Assembly: GCF_041296265.1 (NCBI RefSeq)
Contig: NC_091687.1
Coordinates: forward strand, 106,110,001-106,174,000
Reading direction: 5' to 3'
DNA length: 64,000 bases
From: Equus caballus
Taxonomy: Eukaryota > Chordata > Mammalia > Perissodactyla > Equidae
Both the position numbers and the translations under genes were made by a program. Of this stretch, positions 31,641 through 41,969 are shown one piece after another; the first letter of the stretch is position 1, and each line of letters begins with the position of its first letter. Below the pieces are notes generated by a model, which saw nothing but the letters and a program-made list of their open reading frames with translations, was not told where the DNA came from and searched no databases.

Positions 31641-31646
31641 TTTATT
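31641..31646 (-). terminator. RARRES2: RARRES2 polyadenylation signal
   Basis: TTTATT on the plus strand is AATAAA on the minus strand, 303 bases past the RARRES2 stop codon. It places the RARRES2 3' end about 300 bases from the LRRC61 signal, tail to tail. Confidence 0.7.
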
Positions 31647-31948
31647 AGCTCTGGATAATGGGATTGTCCTCCTTGGGCACAGGGAAAGGAGGGCAGTCTT
31701 TCACTGGTTACCTCCCACAGCTGTCTGGGAAGCCGGATGAAATTCTAGGGGAAAGGAAAAAAAAACAAAATCTGGATGTGAGGGAGGCTGTTTTGGTCCC
31801 AGCTGGGCTCTCTTCCCAGGCTCCGAATCCCTCCCCTCCCTGCCTCCCGCAGCCTGGCATCAGCCCACCCTTCCATCCCATACCCCACCCCAGGGCTGTC
31901 CTGCTCCCCTCTGTCCTCCCTCCCTCGTGGCCTCCTACCAGTCAGGCC

Positions 31949-34369
31949 TCAGCTGGGGGGCAGGGCCTTGGAGAAGGCAAATTGTCCCGGGAAGTAGTAG
32001 CTGTGGGGGTCCTCGCCAGCCTGCTCCACCTTGCTGCACTGGGCCTCCTGGCGCTGCTCAAGCTCCTGCCAGCACCAGCAGCTGCTCAGGCCTGAGGCAA
32101 GCAGCACTTGGGGGGGGGCCCCCAGGAGGGTGCCCTGGGGGGAGTGCTGGGGTCCTCCGCCCGTGCCCGCCCACCTCCACATCACTTAGGGAATAGCTGG
32201 ACCAGGCCCAGAGCCCCTCCTCACCTCCTCTTCACCCTCCTCTCCCCTCCTCACCCCCCTCCCCTCCTCACCCCCCTCTCCCCTCCTCACCCCTCTCCCC
32301 TCCTCACCCCTCTCCCCTCCTTATCCCCCTCCCCTCCTCACCCCCCTCTCCCCTCCTCACCCTCCTCTCCCCTCCTCACCCCCTCCCCTCCTCACCCCCC
32401 TCTCCCCTCCTCACCCCTCTTCCCTCCTCATCCTCCTCCTCCCCTCCTCACCCCCCTCCTCCACTCCTCACCCCCTCCACTCCTCACCCCTCTCCCCTCC
32501 TCATCCCCCTCCTCACCCCCTCCCCTCCTCACCCCCCTCTCCCCTCCTCACCCCTCTCCCCTCCTCATCCCCCTCCTCCACTCCTCACCCCCTCCACTCC
32601 TCACCCTCCTCTCCCCTCCTCACCCTCTCTTCACCTTCTTCCCCCTCCTCTCCCCTCCTCCCCTCCTCACTCCTCCATCCAGGCTTCTGCCTCTGACCTC
32701 TCCCACAGGCCCAGCTTCTATCCATCTTACCAGCCCCCTCCCTAACCTCTCCTCTTCCTCCTCTGCCCACTCTTACCAGCTGAGCCTGTGTCTCTATGGG
32801 GCAGTGGACCATCCGGCCCAGGACTTTATTCTCAGAGTCCAGCTTGATGCAGGCCAGGCATTTCCGCTTCCTCTGGGGAGGGAGGCATAGGGTCAGGAGA
32901 GGGGAGGGTGGAAGCTGGAGGCCGCCTGCGGTGGGGATCGTGGCCCCTGGCAGGCTCTAGAGCGGAGGGGCAGGCAGATGCAGGCAAGCTGGTGTCAGGT
33001 TCAGCCCACCCTCGGACTGGGAAATTTTAGAAGTGAACCATCCTGCAATTTCCAAACTGTGCAACTTTGTGCGTGTGTGAGTGTGTGTCTGTGTAGGCAG
33101 GACTCCTCCCCCAGATGGGTCCACCCTGCCTTACTTCCACCAGAGCCACTCTGCTAGATGCTAAATCACCTATTATATTGATTTGCATTTTCTTGTAAGA
33201 TTTGATTTGACCCCAAGGGTCCTGTCATAAAGTCTGGAAAACCACAGTGTAATCCAGGCCCTCCTTTACCAGATGGAGGGAACTGGGGCCTCCAAAGAAC
33301 CTACATAGCCACAGGGCTGGTGCTGGGCAGAGCCGGGACTGGAGTCCAGATCCGATGGTTGCACTCCCAGCCTCGGGGTCTCCCTCATGGCAGCGATTTT
33401 GTCCCCAAGGTGGCTCATTATAGTCCACCTCTGTTATCAGTCAGCCCAGGCTGGGCCGTCTCCACTTGAAGACTCTCAGAAAATGGGGAATTCACCAGGC
33501 TTGGGGTGAGGGCCAAACTAACCTCACACCATGGGCTTCTCCCACCAGTGACCTGAAGCCTGAGAGAGGAACTCAGATGGAAGGTGGACCCACTCTGAAG
33601 AACAAACGTCCTCGGAGGGCTAGCCCAACCCTGCCCCCTCCGGCCTGTCCAGGCCCCCAGCCCACCACCAACCATCACAGCCCTCACAACCACAGGCTCT
33701 GACTGAGCCAGCTCAACTTCTGGGGTGGCTGCTCCACAGTGGGGTCTCTGACCTCAGGGCTTCTCACTGGGTCTCCTACTAAACCCCAGTTGTATACACT
33801 CACATGGGCACGTGCCCATCACACACAGGGGCCTTCACTCACCCCATGGGGCTTGACTCGGCACTCAGCTTTCTTCCAGTCCTTCTTCTGGCAGCTCGTC
33901 TGCTGGAGTTTAAATTCCAGCCTCACAAAGGTCCCCGCCAGGAAGGGCTGCCGACAGACAGACAGACAGAGGAAGGCCAGCAGCCAGCTGAGCGGACAGG
34001 GCAGTTCCTGGATGTGATCTGCCCCTCGTCCCCACAGTGAAACAGCACATCTGAGGAGGTGGCTGGGGTGGTGGTCTTTCTCCGGAGAGCTTGGTGCTCC
34101 CAGAGTCCAAGCACTGTTGCACTGGCTTCCTGGGACTGTGCTGGTGTCCTGGGGTGTGGCCCTACCCCCTCCCCTCCCTGGGCCGTGCTGCTAACCGTGT
34201 CCGTGGCACTGTCCACACTGGTCTCCCGGAAGGCCCACTGCACACGCGGGTGCTTGTGGAACTCCTCCAGGGCCACCTGCAGGCTCCGGTGCTGGGCCGC
34301 CGTGAGCTCCGCCCTGCCCAGGCGTGCCGTGCCCAGCCACAGGGCCAGTGGGATCAGCAGCCGCCACAT
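31949..34369 (-). CDS. RARRES2: Chemerin (retinoic acid receptor responder protein 2), four coding exons
   Basis: Secreted chemoattractant and adipokine precursor, ligand of CMKLR1. Minus-strand coding exons are 34369-34196, 33947-33843, 32872-32777 and 32065-31949, joined at ACG|GTTAGC / GGCAG|CCC, GGG|GTGAGT / CCCAG|AGG and CTG|GTAAGA / GGCAG|GAG, all in frame, totalling 163 aa as in human. Residues 1-20 (MWRLLIPLALWLGTARLGRA) are a signal peptide. The cystatin/cathelicidin-like fold follows, with six cysteines (TSC, AEC, KC, AC, HC, QC) that pair in the family. The C-terminus YYFPGQFAFSKALPPS keeps the site at which proteases remove the last six residues to activate chemerin. The start ATG lies just inside an exon opened by TTTGCAG, so a further noncoding 5' exon exists upstream. 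Intron 3 carries a large minisatellite. Confidence 0.96.
32213..32690 (+). repeat. C-rich/CT minisatellite in RARRES2 intron 3
   Basis: About 480 bases of imperfect tandem units built on CTCCCCTCCTCACCC, of variable length (about 14-20 bases). The plus strand is almost pure pyrimidine, so the RARRES2 pre-mRNA strand is purine- and G-rich, with repeated GGGTGAGGAGGGGAG. Units are close enough in sequence to suggest recent length change. Confidence 0.9.
33953..33972 (+). repeat. (GACA)n microsatellite at RARRES2 exon 2 acceptor
   Basis: Four to five GACA units. On the minus strand they are TCTG units that end six bases before the exon 2 boundary and form the pyrimidine tract of that 3' splice site. 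Confidence 0.8.
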
Positions 34370-34399
34370 GGCTTCACCTCAGTCACCCTGCAAAGGGTG

Positions 34400-35265
34400 T
34401 GTGCGATCCTCAGGTCTTTGTGCCTGCCAGCGGAGGCCCCCACTCCCTGGCCCTGAGGCTGAGGGGGGTGCACACTGGGCTGAGCCCTGGGGGGAGGCGG
34501 AGGGGCGGGCTTTGGCCCTTTGCTGAGATTCCCTGGAATCTCCCTGGTCCTTCCGCTCTGCCCCACCCTGCCCCCCACCGCTCTCTGGGGAGGTGCTGAG
34601 TCCTTCCGTCCTCAACAGCCTGGGAAGCGGTCCTGTGGCCACTGCAGCCTTTCCCCCCTTTTCTGGCCCACTCTCTCTCCCCTTGTGACTCTGACCCCCT
34701 CTCCTGCCCGCTGCCCCCAGAGCCTCTGCTTCCCCCCACCTACGCCTCTCCCGGTGGCTTCCCCCTCCCCACTCTGTCAGTGGTTCCTGGGGTCCCAGCC
34801 CCTGGCCCTCACCCCCCTGCCCCCCAGGCTAACTTGGGGAGAGGGAGGAGTGGGGCAGAGGAGGGACAGGAGGCTGAATTTTTTGGGGAGGACGTAAACA
34901 CGTGGGAGGGGCCCACAGACGGGTCAGAATGAACCGCTGGGGAACAAGGCGGGTGGGGGTTGCTTAACCCTCCCTGCCTAGGGCTGCCCGTCCAAATCGG
35001 GGTCTCCCCTAGACCCCATACCTTGCTTTCTTTTTCAGGCAGACTCTCCCTCCCTTGACTTTTTTTCTGGGGCCTTCCCTACCACCCCTCCCAGCCCTTC
35101 TGATCGGATCCCCTAATCCATAATTGGGTTGCCTGAGGGGTGGACCCTCCCCAGGACTCTGTCTTTACCGGTAGTCTTAGGACCAGAAAGCCACAGATGT
35201 GGAAACTGAGGCCCCCTCAGTGAAGACACCAGGGTGTTGCCTTAGCAAGGTCTCCCGGACAAGGT
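34400..35265. other. Upstream region of RARRES2
   Basis: GC-rich, with C-rich patches. It should contain the noncoding first exon and promoter of RARRES2 (minus strand), but I cannot place them from sequence. No repeat recognised. Confidence 0.4.
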
Positions 35266-35269
35266 GACC

Positions 35270-35690
35270 AATTTCGCCCTTTGCCCGACGCCCCCCCTCC
35301 TGTCCTCACCTCCTTTCCGGAGCCTTGGGGTCTCTCCGACACTCCCCGCGGCTGACTCTGGGCCAGGCGCTCAGCCTCTTCCCGGTCCCCCGCCCGCGCA
35401 CCGCCCCTCCCTCGCGCGGTCGGCCTCCATCTCCTCCCACTCCCACCTCCTGGGCCCCTCCAGCTCCCGGCACGGCTAAGGCTCCTCCCCACCCGGTCAG
35501 GACCGGCCTCCGGGCGGCTGCCCTCCAGCGCCTTCCCTCCCCATCCCACCCGCCTGCCTGCCCCCCTCGGTCCAGCCGCCTGACCCTGACCCTGACCCTG
35601 GCGGGGCCGCCCTTCCCTCCTCCCGCTGGCCGAGGAGCCCAAGCTTTCGGCGAACGGCGACCGCGGGCCTCATCTCCTCGGGACATGGGA
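35270..35690. promoter_or_regulatory. CpG-rich patch upstream of RARRES2
   Basis: Stretches such as CCGCCCGCGCACCGCCCCTC and CGCGCGGTCGG give a CpG density well above the flanks over about 400 bases. It starts about 0.9 kb upstream of the RARRES2 start codon. No coding exon of a known gene is attached. It may be a RARRES2 distal promoter, a noncoding-RNA promoter, or just GC-rich sequence. Confidence 0.35.
35581..35598 (-). promoter_or_regulatory. Three tandem GGGTCA half-sites
   Basis: TGACCC occurs three times without spacing on the plus strand, which is GGGTCA on the minus strand. GGGTCA is a nuclear-receptor half-site, here as direct repeats with zero spacing, 1.2 kb upstream of a gene first described as retinoid-responsive. 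The same bases are also simply a short hexamer microsatellite. Confidence 0.3.
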
Positions 35691-35699
35691 TTGCCCTCT

Positions 35700-37230
35700 C
35701 CACCACTCTGTCTCCAGGTAGGGCTGCCTTATTCTTAGGCCCTTCCACGGTCACCAGTCCCCGGCGTCCCCAGGACAGTCGTTTCAGGAAATTCTTCCCA
35801 GAAATACAGATATCCTCAAATCAGATGAGATCTTGAGGAGTCCGCCTCCCAAACCCCAAAGCTGCACTGAGAAGGAAGGCGTCTCCTTTAGAGAGGATGT
35901 CTTGTCCGACACCTTCTGTCACCAGCAAACATGGCCATTTCTCTGGTTCCAGGCCCTATGCTAATGACCCAAAGTAGAGGATCTCATTTAACTTCCCAAA
36001 GCCCTGGCACTTCTGCTTCCTCTCTGCAAGGTGGGGACCAGAAACCCTGCCATAAGGGGTTGTTGTGAGGATTGAAGGAGGAGATTGATGGAAAGTGACT
36101 GATGGCCCAAGGTTTTCTTCCCTTCCCTGCTCACCTCTGCCAGCATTCTCCACTGGAGCTGAGAACTTTGCAATGTGCTTTAGGGGCACGGGAGAGATCC
36201 GTGGCTTCAGTTAGCTAGTTCTGGTGCCTGGAATCCCATCGTCAGCATTTCATTCCCACCTGTGAGCTGTCGACTACCGTTAAGCAGAGAGGAGAGACAG
36301 GATCGTGGTTCTCTAGGAGCTCTAGGTGGGGTTACATGCAGACACAGAAGACAGTTCCCAGCCCAGGGCCCCATCCTGGGGGAATGTCCTGGGCATGGGT
36401 GACCAGAGAAAACTCCCGGGACAAGGTAGGACTTGAGCCGAGGAAAGCAGGCAGGTCCTCCTGCCTTCTGTGGTGGCGGGCCGGGGCTGCATCAGGCCTG
36501 CCTGAGGGAGGGGGGCTGGAGCAGGATGCTGGCAGTTGGCAAGGAAGGAGACCCTGGGGCTATATGCAAATACGTCATAGGTCACATGCCAGACAGAATC
36601 CCCTTTGGGGGAAGGAAAGGTGAGGTGGGCACTTAGAGAGGTGGGTGGCCCTCTGGCAGGCAGTCACAGGTGGGGGTATGTCCCGGCCACTTAGTGCACA
36701 ATTGCGAGCTTAGCTCCAGGGGACATGTTCCAGCCCAGGGGAGCAGCACCAGGGCTGAGCCATTTGATGATGGTCAGTGATCCTCCTGGGCATCACCTCC
36801 ATTGGGAGGTGGAGATTCACATATCTGAGGGGTTCCAAACTGATTTCAAAGTTCCAGTAACTGAGCCGAGTACCAAGATGTTTTCCTTTAATATTCACAA
36901 CCACAGGGACAAAAACTCGTTTATGGTTTTTAGAAGAACTGATGTGACCTTGAAGAAAAAGCATATCAGTTTCAAACCACGCCTGTTCAAGTTAAGTCAA
37001 TTCACTAGCTCTTGTGTTAACTCAGTATAATTAACACAAATTCAAAACCAAATTTATCAATATCAACAAAGTAGTCTTCAAATTTTTCTTGTAATTTTTA
37101 TAGCCAATTTACATAAGGCTATTACAATGAAAATCCTTTACATATTGATTTGTATGAGAAAAGTGTGTAAAATTCTAACTATTGCTCATTATTATTAAAA
37201 GATTTAATTTGAGATTCTTATATTTGTCTG
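35700..37230. other. Intergenic, nothing firmly identified
   Basis: GC-balanced to about 36.8 kb, then AT-rich. A MIR/L2-like piece may lie at 35945-36100 ('ccaggccctatgctaatgac'). No gene seen. Confidence 0.4.
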
Positions 37231-37234
37231 GCTG

Positions 37235-37600
37235 GGTCACAGATGAACTTTTCCTTTCCTTAGAGCTTCAAATTTACCTTGATAAATGTGATATTGGTGA
37301 GAAAACTTAACACTGACTTTTTTAAATCTTTCATTATTGAATATTTGGTTAGCATTTTTCTGTTTCAAGAAAATCATGGCGTTAACAGTACGGTAAATCT
37401 TGGTAAAACCCTTCCATGACTCGACCAACGTGCACTGGCAAAGAAAAGATTATTAAATTCATTGTCTTCTGCTACTTTCAACAGTCCCATAACCTGGTAA
37501 TGTTTCATAGCACTTGCACTTAAACACTGAACAATTTTAACAACTGTGTGCATGACACTTGCATAGAGTCTGTTCAGAAAAGTGAGCACAGATATTTTCA
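37235..37600 (-). repeat. hAT-Charlie transposase remnant
   Basis: Minus-strand translations include HTVVKIVQCLSASAMKHYQV and SARWSSHGRVLPRF, matching the 'VKIVN-x-IR-x-x-AL-x-HRQF ... VRWLSRGKVL-x-RF' pattern of Charlie-type hAT transposases (the type from which GTF2IRD2 captured sequence). A second frame continues towards 37237 with stops between, so this is a dead DNA-transposon fragment. Confidence 0.6.
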
Positions 37601-37899
37601 GTGTGCATCAGACAGTGGGATGAAGCAACACAGGAAACATTAGTCTCTTGTTTTAAATCTCCAGTCCCTCAATCACACTAACCACATGTCAGATGCTCAT
37701 TATGAATCATGGGTACCATATCTGTTCATAAATGCATGGAATATTTCCAGAAGGAAAAACAAGAAACTTGTAACAGTGGTTGCCTCTGAGGAGAGGAACT
37801 GCCTTGCTGGGGCAACAGGAGAGAGGAAAACAGTGTACCTTTGGTGCTTTCAAAATTTCATACCTTGTGGATAATTTGTCTATTAAAATATAAAAATTG

Positions 37900-38144
37900 G
37901 GGGGGGCCAGCCTGGTGGTGCAGCAATTAAGTTCGCACATTACACTTCGGTGGCCCGGGGTTTGCTGGTTCAGATCCGGGTGCGGACATGGCACCGCTTG
38001 GCATGCCATGCTGTGGCAGGTGTCCTACGTATAAAGTAGAGGAAGATGGGCACGGATGTTAGCTCAGGGCTAATTTTCCTCAGCAAAAAGAGGAGGATTG
38101 ACAGCAGTTAGCTCAAGGCTAATCTTCCTCAAAAAAAAAAAAAA
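37900..38144 (+). repeat. ERE-family SINE (ERE2/3-like)
   Basis: 'ggggccagcctggtggtgcag', the B-box-like GGTTCAGATCC, 'tgcggacatggcaccgc', 'gatgttagctcagggctaat' and an A-tail after 'aatcttcctc'. Followed by (TA)n. Confidence 0.85.
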
Positions 38145-38169
38145 GTATTATATATATATAAATAATTTT

Positions 38170-38965
38170 AAAAACTCTTAAAGTCACAAGACAAATAGCA
38201 TTTTTGAAAGCTCACTCTGGCAGTTGTGTGGTGAGTGAGTGAGAGGAGACAGGTCTGGGTGCAGGACGACCTGGGGAGGAGACAATTGCCGTTGTCCGGG
38301 TGAAAGATGAATGTGGCTGGGACAAAATGGGGGCAGGGAAGATGGAGAAAAGTAGAAGCTAACAGAAATATCGAGGAGATACAAGCAGCAGGGTGTGGGG
38401 ATAGGTGGAACGTGGGCATGATGGAGACGGGTAGCAGGAGTGAATTCCAGGTTTCTGACTTGCACAACCTTGGGGATGGTGGTGGCCCTCAGGGAGAGGG
38501 GGACACGGGAGGGGGAGGCCCTGAGGAGAGGCATGTGAGTGTTTGTGGGACGTGTGAGTGGAGATGTTGAGTGAGCAGGGCTCATGGAGAGCCCTGGCTG
38601 CAGATGGGAAATTCTGCATCCTCTGCGTGGAGGTGGAAGTCAGAGCAGAGAGATTCGGACGGGAGCAGGGACTAGCCTGCCCAGGTGGTAGGAGATCAGG
38701 TGTCACAGGAGCCTGAAAAGGAGGTTCTGAGGAGGAGGCTCAGCCGGCACTGAGTGCTCAGAGGCCCAGTAAGCTGACCACTGAAACCACAGGACTGAAT
38801 GCATCCAGGGACCTTAGCCCGAGCTGTCTCAGTGGGGGGTGGGTGCAGAAGCAACACTGAAGGTGTGGAGAAGACCAGAGAGGGAGGCAACCGAGCTGAA
38901 AGCGTGGTCAACACTTCCGAGACATTTGGCTGTGAGGGGAAGGAGAAAGAAGGCAACAGCTGGCG
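38170..38965 (-). repeat. L2 LINE fragment (antisense)
   Basis: Plus-strand blocks 'aaagctcactctggcagttg', 'caattgccgttgtccggg', 'gatgaatgtggctgggac' and 'gaattccaggtttctgac' are L2 antisense in consensus order. This is among the longest L2 segments in the window. Confidence 0.8.
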
Positions 38966-39254
38966 GGGCTGGGGAGAGCCTGGGTCAAGAGAGGGTGTGA
39001 TTTGTTTTATTTTAATTAGATAAAAGAGGAGTAATCAATAGCGCAAGGTTTCTGAGATGGGAGGGAATGGAATCAGACAGGAACTGGGGAGATTGGAGGG
39101 GACAGCAGCAAAAGGTGGGGCTAGATGCGGGTAGGCATGTGCCACCCAGCCCCAGAGGACCCCTTGCCAGGCCCAGGCCCAGAGCCCTCCCAGGCAGGAC
39201 ATCTGCAGTGGGGCGGGGACTCTGCCTTCCACAGGATGCTCCTTCCTGTGTGTC

Positions 39255-39292
39255 CTTCCTCCCTCCCTCCCTCCCTTCCTTCCTTTCTTTTT
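39255..39292 (+). repeat. (CCCT/CCTT)n simple repeat
   Basis: 'cttcctccctccctccctcccttccttcctttctttt', a pyrimidine microsatellite. Confidence 0.9.
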
Positions 39293-39559
39293 GCATCGGG
39301 GAAGTGTCTTTCCTTTGGTTCATTTATTGAAAACAAATTTCAGAATATAAAGAGGGATGCACAAGGAATTCTGTCTCATGGATTGCCCTAGAATTGACTG
39401 CATGCCTTAGTTTCCATGTTTCTGAGATGGAAACTTAGCTCTTTGTGACTAAGAACATGCCCAGGGTCTGTTTGCAGGAATGGCAGGGTGGTCCTGAAAA
39501 GAGTTTGAAAAGTAATATCTTCTGATGCTAAATCCTGATGTTCAGCTTTTAATCACAAC

Positions 39560-40233
39560 ATGTGATTCTTATATCTTTCATTAACTTGATTGTTGAAAAA
39601 GACATTAATAATAAAACTAGAAATTACAAAAAATCATACCACTTGGCAATAAAAATAACCAAAATACCTCTTTTAATAATTCTTGGGTCAAAGAGGAAGA
39701 AAAATGAATTGCAGAATTCCTAAAAATAATAATGAAAACACTATATATCAGAATCAATGAGCCATATCTCAAGAAGTACGAATTACTTCTTTTTTACTTA
39801 AAAAGATGAAAATAAATGAATTATGTGTTAACTCAAGAAACTAAGAAAAGAACTAACTAAACTCATGGAAAGGAAAAGGAAGAAACAAATAAAAATAAAA
39901 CATGAGTTAGAAAAGAAATTTGAAGAAATCCATTAATATAAGATACCATATTAATCCCTCAAAGGAGAAAAAAACCTCCTCATGTAATCATTGCTAAAGA
40001 TCCTGAAAGAACATTCAAGAAAATTCAATATCCTCTTCTAATTAAAAAATAAACCTTTTGATAACATAGGAAATTATAAACACCTTCTTAACATAATTAT
40101 ATATATATATACACACCAACATACCTAACATAATTATATATATACCAACATACCTAACATAATTATATATATATATCAACATACTTAACATATGCTTAAC
40201 ATATATATATTATTATATATTAAGTATACCAAC

Positions 40234-40278
<45 letters not shown>

Positions 40279-41400
40279 TACACCAACATACTTAAGGGTG
40301 AAGAATAAAAAACATTCCCATCAAATTCAGGATCAAGAAAAGGACGTCTTCTATTACTATTATTGTACATTTTTCTAGAAATACCAGCCAATGTAATTAG
40401 GCAAGCATGAAAAAGCGATGATAAAAGGTTTTGGAAGGTAAAGTGAAAAATATCACTATTTGCAAATGATAGGATTGTACACCTGTCAAATCCAAGAGAA
40501 TTAATAGGAATAGATCATTGGAAACAATAAGAAAATTTAGTAAGTGACAGAATATGGAATTAATATACAAAATCAATAGGCTTCCTATACACAAAAGAAT
40601 TAGAAAATATAATTTTTAAAAATCCCATTAACAGTAACAAAAAAGGTTAAATTTCTAGGAATGAACTTAATAAAAAACACAAAGAGTATTGAAAATTTTT
40701 AAATGATACCGAAGGATATAAAAGAAACCTGAAATAAATAGATAGGAAGAATCAATATTATAAAGATGTAAATTAATATTGAAACTTAACAAGAAAAGAC
40801 AAATTGATTCCAACATTAATATGGAAAAATAAAAAAGCAAGAATAGCCAGAAATATTATGAAAATAAGAGTAATGTTGGCCTATTAGATGCCCAGATGTC
40901 CTGTTAGATATTAAAACATATTAAAAATCTAAAATAATTAAAACTGTGGTATTAACAAATGAATAGACAAATAAATCAATGGAACAGAATAGGAACATCA
41001 GAAATAGATGCAAATATCTATGGGAATTTTATGTATGATAAAGCTGTCACTTCACATCTAGGAAAAAGATGTGTTAGCCAAGAAATGCTGTTGGGACATA
41101 TAGCTAGCCTTGTGGGGAAAAAAGAATAATGTTGGTGCCCTACCTCACTTTTTATAATATAATAAATTCCAGATGAATGAAATAATTAAATGTACCAGAT
41201 GACAATATGAGGATTTTGTTTGTTTATCTGCTGAATAATTTCATACTGGGGAAGTGTAACACAATACCTAAATGTCATACAAGGAAAGATTGATGAATTT
41301 GACTACATGATTATCAAATGTTTCTCCGTGATAAAAAAAAAATCAGCATAAAAACTCAGAAGACAAATACCAAATTTCGGAAAAATAGTGGCAGCACAAC
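39560..41400 (+). repeat. Degraded L1, ORF2 region (sense)
   Basis: A-rich, with L1 ORF2 landmarks: 'tattcatttgcaaatgatag'-like at 40455-40475, 'aatcaataggcttcctatac', 'tcccattaacagtaac', 'tttctaggaatgaacttaa', 'aattgattccaacattaata' and 'ccagatgaatgaaataatta'. Many stops. Interrupted by (AT)n at 40.10-40.28 kb. Confidence 0.75.
40098..40278 (+). repeat. (AT)n-rich microsatellite
   Basis: Several runs of ATATAT, separated by 'accaacatacctaacataatt' units. These are themselves repeated three times, so an AT microsatellite and a short tandem unit are mixed. Confidence 0.85.
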
Positions 41401-41404
41401 CTTT

Positions 41405-41850
41405 AAAGACGAAGAATTTCAAATAGCTTTTCAGCTGACCTCGTAGAATGAGTTAGGAAGTGTTCCCTCCTGAGAAGGACTGGTGGAAGTCAGCAGTGAA
41501 GCCGTCTGGTCCTGGGCTTTTCTTTGTTGGGAGGTTTTTGATCCCTGACTCAGTCTCCTTGCTCGTTGCAGGTCAGTTCAGATTTTCTGTGTCGTTGTGA
41601 CTTAGTCTTGGTAGGTGTTGTGTTTCTAGATTTTGCCCATTTCATCTAGGTCATCCAATTTGTTGGTGTACAATTGTTCATAGAATTCTCCTATAATACT
41701 TTTTATTTCTGCAGACTCGATATCAATGTCCTACTTTCATTTCTGATTTTAGTAATTTGAGAGATATTCTTGACCTTATTTTCCAAAACTTTTATTGAAT
41801 TTGTAAGTTGAAATTTCAATTATGAGTTTAAAAAAACATCAAAAGGCTCT
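41405..41850 (-). repeat. L1 fragment, RT region (antisense)
   Basis: 'agctgacctcgtagaatgag', 'tctggtcctgggcttttctt', 'tgttgggaggtttttgat' and 'tctaggtcatccaatttgtt' are textbook antisense L1 ORF2. Confidence 0.85.
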
Positions 41851-41885
41851 TTCCTGTTTAAAAATACCATCCTGAATGACTTACA

Positions 41886-41965
41886 ACTAGGATATACAAC
41901 CATGTACTGCAGCTTTGGGGAGGGAAAAAATAAAAATAAATAAAAATAAATAAAAATAGAAGCCT
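41886..41965 (+). repeat. ERE1 3'-end fragment with (AAATA)n tail
   Basis: 'atatacaaccatgtactgcagctttgggg' matches the last part of ERE1, followed by (AAATA)n. Confidence 0.65.
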
Positions 41966-41969
41966 GTAA

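Noticed and set aside
32108-32890. Plus-strand frame of 260 codons rich in Pro, Ser and Leu
   Set aside because: It is a translation of the CT/C-rich minisatellite in RARRES2 intron 3. The low-complexity repeats stay open because the units lack A.
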